A DNA stretch of 15,906 nucleotides, taken from Candidatus Nomurabacteria bacterium (lineage in GTDB: Bacteria; Patescibacteriota; Minisyncoccia; Phycocordibacterales; PALSA-1337). A program made the translations under genes and the position numbers. Where the stretch lies: NCBI GenBank assembly GCA_943354625.1, contig CALRCS010000007.1, forward strand, positions 1 to 15,906, written 5' to 3'. Shown one piece after another: positions 6,823 through 13,616 of this stretch. Each line of letters opens with the position of its first letter. Position 1 is the stretch's first letter. The notes under the pieces are model-generated. The model saw nothing but the letters and a program-made list of their open reading frames with translations, was not told where the DNA came from and did not search any database.

Positions 6823-8352
6823 TTATTTTCTTGATTCTTTATTAAAATTGATCGCTTTTTTGAAAAGTTCTACGTATTCCTTTGCGGACTTTTGCCATGA
6901 AAAATTTGATAACATTGCTCGCTTTTGTATTCCTTTCCAATTGTCTTTGTATTTGTATGTTTCTATTGCTTGTACCATAGCCCCAAATAAAGCGCATTCA
7001 TCGTATTTTTCAAATACAAATCCTGTGCCAGTCTTTGTCATTGGTGAGTATTGCTCAACACTATCAGCGAGACCTCCAGTTTTTCGTACAAGTGGCACTG
7101 CCCCGTATCTCATAGCTTCCATTTGGGTAAGACCACATGGCTCAAAGCGTGAAGGAATCATTATTATGTCTGCGCCTGCGTAAATAAGATGAGGAAGGGC
7201 AGTATCAAAAGATAAATGTGTAGAAACTTGTTTATACCTTTTATCTAGATCACCAAAGAATGATAAGAATCTAGATTCTCCTGTACCCAAAACAATAAGT
7301 TGGAATTTGAAGTTATTAAGTAGTGGCTCGATGATTTTTACTAATAGATCAAGACCTTTTTGTTCACTAAGTCTCGAGACTATAGCAAATATTGGTATAT
7401 CAAGATTTTCTTCTAAATTAAATTTCCTTTGTAGGAATAGCTTGTTTTTTGCTCTTTCATTTATACTTTTTACTGAATATTTAAATTCAATATTTGGATT
7501 GGTACTTGGATCGTTTGATATATAGTCTATACCATTTAAAATACCAAAGACTCTGGAACGTCGTTCTTGTAAAATAGTATCAAGAAGTTCACCATATTCA
7601 GGAGTGGTAATTTCACGAGCGTAGTTTGGGGAGACTGTGTTTACGACATCAGCAAAACGTATACCCCTTCTCATAAAACTTGTCTTAAATAGTCGTGGAT
7701 CAGAAATCTTGGGTATTGAAGACTGACCATCATCATAATCAAGCTCGTTTATATGATGATGATCAAACATTCCTTGATAATGTAAGTTGTGTATAGAGAA
7801 AACCGTAGCGATTTTTGAAATAATTGGATCATCTGCGTATTCAACCTTTACAAGATTTGGAATAAGACCACCTTGCCAATCTGATGAAACTATAATATCA
7901 GGAATCCATGCTTCTTTTAGATTTGCACTCATCTTTATAAATTCTAAGGCACCTCTACATAGAACAGCCCAACGTGCAGCATCGTCATCATAACCGTATA
8001 CATTTCCTCTTTGCTCAAAAAACTCTTGATTTTCCAAAAAGTAGTTTATAGGAGCATCGGGCTGTGTCTTTTCAAGTATTTTGATATTACAAATAATTGA
8101 CCTCTCTTCATTTGTAATATTAACTCCTTCAATTAGATATTTGAATTTATATTTTTCATTGGGAATACTAGCGTATTTGGGGATTATTATGCGTGGATCA
8201 TGTCCAAGACCCTTTAGAGCCCTAGGTAGGGCATACATAACCTCGCCCAAACCACCTACTTTTATAAAAGGAGCTGCTTCAGTGGATACGAAAAGGATCT
8301 TGAGACCCTTGTTCTTCTTCAGGAAAGAGATAAGAGGTAACTTTGAAGTCAT
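6823..8352 (-). CDS. glgA: Glycogen/starch synthase (GT5)
   Basis: 509 residues when started at 8352. It transfers glucose from ADP- or UDP-glucose to the end of an alpha-1,4-glucan. The nucleotide-sugar motif KVGGLGEV is at residues 31-38, followed by HNLHYQGMF, SRLSEQKGLDLL and the C-terminal PSRFEPCGLTQMEAM with its conserved Glu, then RKTGGLADSV. These are all standard GT5 landmarks and the length is usual. An earlier ATG at 8388 would overlap the HAD gene and add 12 atypical residues. An extended -10 promoter 7 nt before 8352 favours the shorter form. It leads an operon with GH57 and glgP. No ADP-glucose pyrophosphorylase is present here, so the sugar donor must be supplied from elsewhere. 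Confidence 0.95.
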   Translation of the reverse strand: MTSKLPLISFLKKNKGLKILFVSTEAAPFIKVGGLGEVMYALPRALKGLGHDPRIIIPKYASIPNEKYKFKYLIEGVNITNEERSIICNIKILEKTQPDAPINYFLENQEFFEQRGNVYGYDDDAARWAVLCRGALEFIKMSANLKEAWIPDIIVSSDWQGGLIPNLVKVEYADDPIISKIATVFSIHNLHYQGMFDHHHINELDYDDGQSSIPKISDPRLFKTSFMRRGIRFADVVNTVSPNYAREITTPEYGELLDTILQERRSRVFGILNGIDYISNDPSTNPNIEFKYSVKSINERAKNKLFLQRKFNLEENLDIPIFAIVSRLSEQKGLDLLVKIIEPLLNNFKFQLIVLGTGESRFLSFFGDLDKRYKQVSTHLSFDTALPHLIYAGADIIMIPSRFEPCGLTQMEAMRYGAVPLVRKTGGLADSVEQYSPMTKTGTGFVFEKYDECALFGAMVQAIETYKYKDNWKGIQKRAMLSNFSWQKSAKEYVELFKKAINFNKESRK

Positions 8353-8388
8353 AAGAAATATTGTATCACAACTACAGGGTATTACCAA
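8353..8388 (-). promoter_or_regulatory. Promoter of the glycogen operon, predicted leaderless for glgA
   Basis: On the minus strand, -35 TTGGTA (8383-8388), a 17-bp spacer and an extended -10 TGA-TACAAT (hexamer 8360-8365) lie within and just after the 3' end of the HAD gene. Seven bases separate the -10 from ATG 8352, so the mRNA should start at or beside the start codon. The promoter gives the glycogen genes transcription independent of the HAD gene. Confidence 0.65.
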
Positions 8389-9136
8389 TGATCTTTTTGA
8401 TTAAATCCTTTGTTTCTTCTGGGTTCTTCACAGAAATAGCATTTACACCTGTGTTGATAACTGGGTTATCATTTCCTCCGGCAAAAAGTGAATCTCCTAT
8501 AAAGATCATCTCATTCTTTGGTACTTTAAGGTATTCCACCATTTTTTCTATTCCATAAGCTTTATTTTGACCTTTTGCAGTTACGTCTATTGATGTTGTA
8601 CCAGCTACGCCTATTTCGAACTCTGGAATGACTTTTTCGAGCATTTTTTTTATTTCCAGTCTCTTTTTCTGATCACAATCCCATTTTTCCTTTATGTTAA
8701 GTGGCGCATTTTGACCAAGGGCAGAAAAGGTAATGGATGAAACCCTATCTTCTATAAGTTCTCCCCAATCATCTTCTCTGGCATATTTTGTATAAAAATC
8801 TATTTCCTTTAGGACCTTCGAAAAAGCATCTATTATTTTTATTTTGTCTTTTCCAGACATAGCTTCTTGGTAAATCATTTCCCATTTTCCATTTTTTATA
8901 CTCCAAGCAAAGTACGCTGTTCCATCAGTAGGAAAAATGTGAAGATTTGAGAAATTAGAATCGATTTTTAATAGAAAAATAAGTTCTTTCTCCATTTGTG
9001 CCATGCTACCGCCGGATATTACAGCCACCTTCTTTTCTTTTAATAATTTAAAAAATAGTTCTGACATCTCTTCGTCAATTGTTTCTTTGCTTTTTGTTAG
9101 GGTATTATCAAGGTCAAATATTATAAGTTTGTACAT
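8372..9136 (-). CDS. HAD-superfamily IIB hydrolase, phosphomannomutase/sugar-phosphatase-like
   Basis: 254 residues. Motif I is FD8LD10NT with the nucleophile Asp8 and acid/base Asp10. Motif II is SGG at 41-43. Lys192 in AKGQNKAYG is the motif III lysine, and motif IV is FIGDSLFAGGNDN (about 212-224). The long spacing in GDSLFAGGND, the FPTDGTAY segment and SSITFSALGQNAP (133-145) resemble eukaryotic-type phosphomannomutases more than generic Cof-type phosphatases. That family interconverts mannose-6-P and mannose-1-P, and some members act on glucose phosphates. The product could therefore link hexose phosphates to the neighbouring glycogen genes, but a sugar phosphatase is equally possible. 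It ends 19 bp before glgA and starts 43 bp from the divergent helicase gene. Confidence 0.85.
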   Translation of the reverse strand: MYKLIIFDLDNTLTKSKETIDEEMSELFFKLLKEKKVAVISGGSMAQMEKELIFLLKIDSNFSNLHIFPTDGTAYFAWSIKNGKWEMIYQEAMSGKDKIKIIDAFSKVLKEIDFYTKYAREDDWGELIEDRVSSITFSALGQNAPLNIKEKWDCDQKKRLEIKKMLEKVIPEFEIGVAGTTSIDVTAKGQNKAYGIEKMVEYLKVPKNEMIFIGDSLFAGGNDNPVINTGVNAISVKNPEETKDLIKKIIGNTL

Positions 9137-9150
9137 ATGTTTATTATAGC
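9137..9150 (-). promoter_or_regulatory. Promoter of the HAD gene, predicted leaderless
   Basis: A perfect TATAAT on the minus strand (9143-9148) lies six bases before ATG 9136. The core GCTATAATAAACA is identical to the promoter core before base 2717. The -35 region is weak. It is packed back-to-back with the helicase promoter in 43 bp. Confidence 0.6.
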
Positions 9151-9179
9151 AAAAATTTTAATTCTGATATACTCATGAT
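9144..9179 (+). promoter_or_regulatory. Promoter of the Pif1-like helicase gene, predicted leaderless
   Basis: An extended -10, TGA-TATACT (hexamer 9168-9173), lies six bases before ATG 9180. A weak -35-like TTATAG is at 9144-9149. There is no room for a Shine-Dalgarno leader. The arrangement TATACT-CATGAT-ATG is nearly the same as that of csoR (TATACT-CATGCA-ATG). Confidence 0.58.
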
Positions 9180-10838
9180 ATGAAGCAAAAACAAGGACTA
9201 GAATTATTGAAAACTGGGAGAAATGTCTTTGTGACAGGACCCGCTGGAAGTGGGAAGACATACTTGGTAAATTCATATATAAAATATTTAAAGGAGCATG
9301 GCGTAGAAGTTGGAATTACCGCTTCGACGGGTATTGCTGCTACTCATATGGGTGGAATTACAATCCATTCTTGGGCCGGTATCGGTGTAAATTCGTATCT
9401 CTCTGAGGCAGACATCGAGGCCATGTCAGAAAAACCATATTTGGCAAAAAGGTTTGAAAGAGTAAAGGTTTTGATCATTGATGAGGTATCGATGCTTCAC
9501 CATTTTCGTCTTGATCTCATTGATCAGGTCTTAAGAACTATGAAAGGGGTAAATGATCCATTTGGAGGAGTGCAAATCATACTTTGTGGAGATTTTTTTC
9601 AATTGCCACCGATTAGCCGATTTGGGGAGCCTGAAGCTCATTTTATTTACCATTCACAATCTTGGCAGGATGCTGGGTTTACCATTTGTTATCTCGACGA
9701 ACAATTCAGGCAGAGTGATAATGCAGTTTTAACTATTCTAAATGAAATCCGTTCGGGAGAAGTTTCGGAGAAGTCAAAAGAGATTTTGAACAGTCGTTTA
9801 AATAAGAAAACTTCTACTATAGAACCTACAAAACTTTTTACTCACAATGGAGATGTGGATAATATAAATATTATGGAATTGGATAAGTTGAAGAGTTTTG
9901 AGCAATCAGAATATGGTATGGATACAAAAGGGCAACATTTTATTATTGAGACATTAAAAAAGTCATGTTTGGCTCCACTCACATTAAAATTAAAAGTTGG
10001 TGCACGTGTAATGTGTATAAAGAATAATTTTGAACAAGGGTATGTAAATGGAACGCTTGGTGTAGTGGCTAGTTGTAAAAGAAATCAAGATCCTGTTATT
10101 CGTTTGGCCAGTGGAAAACTTATCACTATTGAAAAGGCTTCGTGGAAAATAGAGGAGGAGGGAAAACTGAAAGCAGAAATACAACAATACCCACTTAGAC
10201 TTGCATGGGCTATCACTGTACATAAAAGTCAGGGGATGAGCTTGGACGCGGTGGAAGTGGATCTCTCAAAGGCTTTTGAACCGGGGATGGGGTATGTGGC
10301 ACTTTCACGAGTTCGTAGTCTCAATGGTCTTACTATTTTGGGTTTAAATAAGATAGCACTTGAAGTAAATAGTGAAGTTTTAGAATTTGATATCAAACTT
10401 AGAGATTCATCAAAACTGTCAGAAAAAAGTATGCTTATGTCAAACCCTGAACATATTATTCGTGAACAAAATGAATTTCTCAAGCACATACTACCAGAGA
10501 AAAAAGAAATAAAGCTATCTTCACATGAAGAAACCGCTCTTTTACTCGAAAAAGGAATGGGGCTCTCGGAAATAGCAAAAAAACGTGGCTTAGTTTCTGA
10601 AACTATTGTTGAACATATGGAAAGACTCCTTGAACAAGGTTTGGATATAGATTTTCAGTATTTAAAGAAAGAAATATCACAATCAAATTGGAAAAAGATA
10701 AATAGAGCTTTTGATGAAATAATAGACGAGGGTGGGGAAGTTCTCCTATCTCAAGCTAAAAGAAAGCTAGGTGCAAATATTTCATATTTACAGATACGGC
10801 TCGCTAGAGTTATTAAGGGTCTTGTTCCAAAAAGTTAA
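9180..10838 (+). CDS. Pif1/RecD-like superfamily 1 DNA helicase with C-terminal winged-helix domain
   Basis: 552 residues. The helicase core reads Walker A GPAGSGKT (20-27), the TASTGIAATHMGG segment (48-59), Walker B LIIDEVSML (98-106), GDFFQLPP (137-144), DEQFRQ (173-178), VHKSQGMSL (347-355) and YVALSRV (372-378). These are diagnostic for the Pif1 group, a 5'-to-3' DNA helicase family acting on structured DNA and replication or recombination intermediates. The region from about 448 to 552, with HEETALLLEKGMGLSEIAKKRG and a helical tail, resembles the helix-turn-helix found at the C terminus of RecQ-type helicases (HTH_40). That combination is common in Patescibacteria. The stop overlaps the convergent membrane-protein gene by 3 bp. 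Confidence 0.92.
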   Translation: MKQKQGLELLKTGRNVFVTGPAGSGKTYLVNSYIKYLKEHGVEVGITASTGIAATHMGGITIHSWAGIGVNSYLSEADIEAMSEKPYLAKRFERVKVLIIDEVSMLHHFRLDLIDQVLRTMKGVNDPFGGVQIILCGDFFQLPPISRFGEPEAHFIYHSQSWQDAGFTICYLDEQFRQSDNAVLTILNEIRSGEVSEKSKEILNSRLNKKTSTIEPTKLFTHNGDVDNINIMELDKLKSFEQSEYGMDTKGQHFIIETLKKSCLAPLTLKLKVGARVMCIKNNFEQGYVNGTLGVVASCKRNQDPVIRLASGKLITIEKASWKIEEEGKLKAEIQQYPLRLAWAITVHKSQGMSLDAVEVDLSKAFEPGMGYVALSRVRSLNGLTILGLNKIALEVNSEVLEFDIKLRDSSKLSEKSMLMSNPEHIIREQNEFLKHILPEKKEIKLSSHEETALLLEKGMGLSEIAKKRGLVSETIVEHMERLLEQGLDIDFQYLKKEISQSNWKKINRAFDEIIDEGGEVLLSQAKRKLGANISYLQIRLARVIKGLVPKS

Positions 10839-11311
10839 GAGTTTTTTCGTGCCCGCTTCTTCTTTTTATTTTTATATAAGAGTTTTGATTCTTGGGTAAT
10901 TGCTAGAATTCCGATTACAACTACATACGTTGCTCTAACTTCAGCGGGGAGTTCATATTCTTTTTTCAAATAGATGTTTATTACTAAAAGTGTAATTACT
11001 AGAATAGTCCAAACTATAACGTAAAGTTCACCTGGGTGCATGGTTTGATTGTTATCATGCCAACGTTTGAATTCCTTTTCTGCACTATATATAGCCAGAA
11101 ATGCAGTATAGAAAACAGAAACCAAAAGAATCAAGCCATCTTTATCAAAAGCATTCTCAGTTATATAGTCAGCAATAATCAAGAAAAAAAAGATAATAGA
11201 CCAGAAGTTAGTAGCTCTGCGCCATAAATTTTGATCAAGCTTTGGAAGTACTTTCATACATATATATTTTGTCATGTTTTTGATTTTTATACAATACAAT
11301 TTTGAATTCAT
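10835..11311 (-). CDS. Four-helix membrane protein of unknown function
   Basis: 158 residues, not recognised as a known family. Four hydrophobic segments are visible, at about 36-52 (FWSIIFFFLIIADYI), 60-78, 94-113 and 125-142. The tail is very basic (KNKKKKRARK), which suggests a cytoplasmic C terminus. The start at 11311 is supported by TATAGT eight bases upstream with TTGTTT at -35. Internal Met at 11275 or 11257 would remove a short hydrophilic N terminus and remain possible. It is divergent from the nitronate monooxygenase-like gene and converges with the helicase gene. The sequence shows no catalytic or binding motif. Confidence 0.7.
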   Translation of the reverse strand: MNSKLYCIKIKNMTKYICMKVLPKLDQNLWRRATNFWSIIFFFLIIADYITENAFDKDGLILLVSVFYTAFLAIYSAEKEFKRWHDNNQTMHPGELYVIVWTILVITLLVINIYLKKEYELPAEVRATYVVVIGILAITQESKLLYKNKKKKRARKNS

Positions 11312-11347
11312 TTTGTGATACTATATTAAGGGAAAGCACTTAAACAA
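11312..11347 (-). promoter_or_regulatory. Promoter of the four-helix membrane protein gene
   Basis: Minus-strand -35 TTGTTT (11342-11347), 16-bp spacer, -10 TATAGT (11320-11325), eight bases before ATG 11311. The -10 lies almost exactly on top of the -10 of the divergent plus-strand promoter (11319-11324). Confidence 0.5.
11316..11324 (+). promoter_or_regulatory. Extended -10 promoter of the nitronate monooxygenase-like gene
   Basis: TG-A-TACTAT is an extended -10 with its hexamer at 11319-11324. No good -35 is seen. The predicted start near 11331 gives a leader of about 32 nt, unlike the leaderless promoters elsewhere in the window. Confidence 0.5.
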
Positions 11348-11353
11348 TTTATT

Positions 11354-11357
11354 GAGG
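11354..11357 (+). promoter_or_regulatory. Shine-Dalgarno sequence of the nitronate monooxygenase-like gene
   Basis: GAGG, five bases before ATG 11363. This is the only convincing Shine-Dalgarno sequence before a gene in the window and it fixes the start of this gene. Confidence 0.7.
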
Positions 11358-11362
11358 ATTTT

Positions 11363-12787
11363 ATGGATACAATATTTAAGTTTCCTCGTGGGACTATTCG
11401 TCAGGGGGGGATGGGATTTGGTATCTCTACTCCTCTTGTTGCAAAGACAGTCGCTCTACTTGGTGGTTATGGTACGGTAACGGGTGTTATCGGTGATCGT
11501 TTTCTTGCTATGGTTCTCCAACAGGGAGATCCGACTGGGGAATATCGTCGGGCACTATCACATTTTCCATTTCCATCAATAGCGAAAATGGTTATAGATG
11601 CATTCTATATTCCTGTGGGTAACCCAGAAGGGGTGCAAATACGGGGTATACCAATGTTTACTCTTGATCCATCACGCTTACTCATTGCCCTCACTATCTG
11701 TGCAAATTTTGCACTTGTTTGGTTGGCAAAAGAGGGTCATAAGTACCCAATCGGTATTAACTACTTAGCAAAGGTAGCTCCTCCATTATTGGCTGGAGTT
11801 ACAGGTGCTGTACTTGCAGAAGTTGACTTTGTCACTGTTGGTGCGGGTATACCAGATCAAATACCAGGGATGATGAGAGACATTGTTTCTGGTAGAGAGG
11901 CAAGCTACCGTATACCTATTATTGGTGAAAACATCAAATCCCATACGATGACATTTGATCCAAAAAGATTCTTTGGGGAGAAACTTCCTTCTGATTTGAA
12001 ATTACCAGATTTTTTGCCAATCGTCTCATCAAATCTTCTTGCGACAATACTCATGAATGATTTACCAAAAGGTTCTGTTCAGGGTTTTGTTATTGAAGGT
12101 GAACCTGCTGGTGGACACAATGCCCCACCTCGGACGCCTGGAGTGGATAGTAGTGGAGCGAAATGTCGGGTTTATGGTAAAAAAGATGAGGTTGATTTTA
12201 AAAGGATAGCAGACCTCGGTTTACCTTTTTGGATTGGTGGTGCATATGCATCAGTAGAAGGGATAAAGAAGGCACTATCAGTTGGCGCAGGTATTCAGGT
12301 TGGTACTGCTTTTGCTTTTGCAGAAGAGAGTGGTATGAACCCAGATACTCGCAGAAAAGCTCGCGCTAAGATTTACAGAGGCGAGGCACATGTCCGGACG
12401 CATTATGAATTTTCTCCGACGGGTTTTCCATTGAAGATTTTTGAGATGGAAGGGACTTTGTCAGAGCAAAGTGTGTACGGTCCACTAGTGCGCACCTGCG
12501 ATCAAGGAGCTCTGGTTTATTTCTATGAAAGACCGGATGGTTCTATCGGATCTCGTTGTCCTGCCGAGCCAGTGGAGGACTTTGTTGAGCGCAAAGGTGG
12601 GAAAATTGAGGACACTGAAGGTAGAGGTTGTCTTTGTAATGCTCTCATCTCTAATACCTTTTTAACAAATAAAGGTAAACCACCAGTTATTACTTCGGGG
12701 GTCGATGTTGGAATCATAAGATCCTTAATGAAGAATGAGAATGATTCTTATTCAATTGCCGATGTATTTAGGTTTTTACACTGTTAG
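11363..12787 (+). CDS. Nitronate monooxygenase / 2-nitropropane dioxygenase-family flavoprotein
   Basis: 474 residues. The family is an FMN-binding TIM barrel that oxidises nitronates or acts as a related enoyl-reductase-like flavoenzyme. Visible landmarks are the N-terminal RQGGMGFGIS (13-22), GEPAGGHNAP (246-255) with the characteristic His252, GGAYAS (292-297) and phosphate-binding GAGIQVGTAFAF (308-319). The C-terminal part (about 370-474) has several Cys, including RCPAEP and GCLCNAL, and extends beyond the usual 320-360 residues of bacterial nitronate monooxygenases. The true substrate may thus differ. It is transcribed alone, from its own promoter to the terminator at 12828. The Shine-Dalgarno sequence and slightly richer GC than its neighbours could reflect transfer. 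Confidence 0.85.
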   Translation: MDTIFKFPRGTIRQGGMGFGISTPLVAKTVALLGGYGTVTGVIGDRFLAMVLQQGDPTGEYRRALSHFPFPSIAKMVIDAFYIPVGNPEGVQIRGIPMFTLDPSRLLIALTICANFALVWLAKEGHKYPIGINYLAKVAPPLLAGVTGAVLAEVDFVTVGAGIPDQIPGMMRDIVSGREASYRIPIIGENIKSHTMTFDPKRFFGEKLPSDLKLPDFLPIVSSNLLATILMNDLPKGSVQGFVIEGEPAGGHNAPPRTPGVDSSGAKCRVYGKKDEVDFKRIADLGLPFWIGGAYASVEGIKKALSVGAGIQVGTAFAFAEESGMNPDTRRKARAKIYRGEAHVRTHYEFSPTGFPLKIFEMEGTLSEQSVYGPLVRTCDQGALVYFYERPDGSIGSRCPAEPVEDFVERKGGKIEDTEGRGCLCNALISNTFLTNKGKPPVITSGVDVGIIRSLMKNENDSYSIADVFRFLHC

Positions 12788-12827
12788 TTAGTGTTTAGTG
12801 TAACCTTATACATTTCAGATTTCAGAG

Positions 12828-12855
12828 ACCACCGGTTCACATCGGTGGTTTTTTT
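12828..12855 (+). terminator. Intrinsic terminator after the nitronate monooxygenase-like gene
   Basis: A perfect 7-bp stem, ACCACCG (12828-12834) with CGGTGGT (12843-12849), closes an 8-nt loop and is followed directly by a T run to 12855. It sits 40 bp after the stop codon. Confidence 0.9.
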
Positions 12856-12957
12856 ATTACTCGCACAGAATGGGTTAATACAGACACTGTAATATTTATC
12901 TCACTGGTACGACATCTTAAGTAGGATTAATTATTAGATGATAACAAAAATAAATAT

Positions 12958-13320
12958 ATGAATATGACAAAAATTTTTGGTGCGAGTATGGTAGCAATAA
13001 TAGCTGTAGTTTTCTTGGTTTCAGCTCAAGATGCATTTGCTGCTGAATCACCAAACGTTCTCGTAGGACAGAATCTAACTATTGGATCAACAGGTTCAGA
13101 AGTTGCTATGTTACAAGCACTTCTTTCTGAAATGGGATATCTAAATATTCCAGTTGGAATAGCACCTGGATATTATGGACCATTGACAAAAAGTGCAGTA
13201 GCATCATATCAATCACGAGAAAATGTTACACCAGCAATAGGTTTTTATGGACCGATAACAAAGGTCGCTATGCATGCTGATTTTGCTTCACACAATTGGC
13301 TTAGTATTCTTGGTTGGTAA
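12958..13320 (+). CDS. Secreted protein with peptidoglycan-binding domain (PG_binding_1-like)
   Basis: 120 residues with a clear Sec signal peptide: MNMTK, a hydrophobic core to about residue 22 and the probable cleavage AFA-AE after residue 28. The mature part holds one peptidoglycan-binding-like domain (about 42-105) with GSTGSEVAMLQALLSEMGYL, GYYGPLTKSAVASYQ and FYGPITKVAM, the usual pattern of LG.GS.GxEVxxLQxxL and YGPxTxxAVxxFQ. No catalytic domain follows, so it is probably a cell-wall-associated accessory protein. Met3 at 12964 is an equally possible start. The upstream 100 bp (12856-12957) show no promoter I would trust. A small membrane peptide gene follows after 24 bp. Confidence 0.85.
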   Translation: MNMTKIFGASMVAIIAVVFLVSAQDAFAAESPNVLVGQNLTIGSTGSEVAMLQALLSEMGYLNIPVGIAPGYYGPLTKSAVASYQSRENVTPAIGFYGPITKVAMHADFASHNWLSILGW

Positions 13321-13344
13321 TAATAATTATATAAATATAATATT

Positions 13345-13494
13345 ATGCTCACAATAATTGCAACCATTCTCATTATACTTTGGATCCTCGGTCTAGTTAC
13401 TTCATACACGATAGGTGGTTTTATCCACATACTATTAGTTATTGCGGTGATTATGATACTCATTCATTTGATAAGGGGACAAAATGTACTGTAG
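13345..13494 (+). CDS. 49-residue membrane peptide of the DUF5670 / lmo0937 family
   Basis: ATG 13345 to TAG 13492-13494 encodes a 49-residue peptide: a first hydrophobic helix (MLTIIATILIILWILGLV), a TSYTIGGFIH turn, a second helix (ILLVIAVIMILIHLI) and a short RGQNVL tail. The pattern LWxLGLVTSYTxGGFIHxLLVIAVxxxLI is the hallmark of the widespread lmo0937/DUF5670 small membrane proteins, whose function is not known. It is too short to be found by length-filtered gene callers. It sits 24 bp after the secreted peptidoglycan-binding protein on the same strand and just before a long hairpin, so the two probably form one transcript acting at the cell envelope. Confidence 0.85.
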   Translation: MLTIIATILIILWILGLVTSYTIGGFIHILLVIAVIMILIHLIRGQNVL

Positions 13495-13523
13495 AAAATA
13501 GACCACTGGTAGTTTATAGGTAT

Positions 13524-13559
13524 TAACAAAGACATGCATCAAAATGCATGTTTTTGTTA
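13524..13559 (+). terminator. Long hairpin, probable terminator of the peptidoglycan-binding / DUF5670 transcript
   Basis: AACAAAGACATGCAT (13525-13539) pairs with ATGCATGTTTTTGTT (13544-13558) around a CAAA loop, with one G-U wobble and an outer T-A pair. The 3' arm contains a run of five T. It lies 30 bp after the DUF5670 stop. It is less GC-rich than a textbook terminator, so another role as a structured RNA end cannot be excluded. Confidence 0.6.
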
Positions 13560-13567
13560 GTTGATAA

Positions 13568-13601
13568 TAAAAATCCTCGATGCATCTAGGAAGCATCGAG
13601 G
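13568..13601 (-). terminator. Intrinsic terminator of the cysteine-rich protein gene (minus strand)
   Basis: CCTCGATGC (13575-13583) pairs perfectly with GCATCGAGG (13593-13601). Read on the minus strand, the 9-bp GC-rich stem is followed by ATTTTTATTA. It lies 16 bp after the stop codon of the minus-strand gene. Confidence 0.85.
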
Positions 13602-13616
13602 GGTGATTGATTTTCT

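Noticed and set aside
8353..8388. Longer N terminus for glycogen synthase starting at 8388
   Set aside because: It overlaps the HAD gene and the promoter, and adds 12 residues before the usual GT5 beginning.
10839..10850. T-rich run after the helicase stop as a terminator
   Set aside because: No stem precedes the T run, and the bases are coding for the convergent membrane protein.
12523..12717. Antisense open frame in the nitronate monooxygenase-like gene
   Set aside because: It mirrors the Cys-rich coding end of a well-supported gene and has no signals of its own.
12856..12957. Promoter or RNA gene before the peptidoglycan-binding protein
   Set aside because: Several AT-rich -10-like strings exist but none has a matching -35 or extended -10, and no tRNA-like or riboswitch-like fold is apparent.
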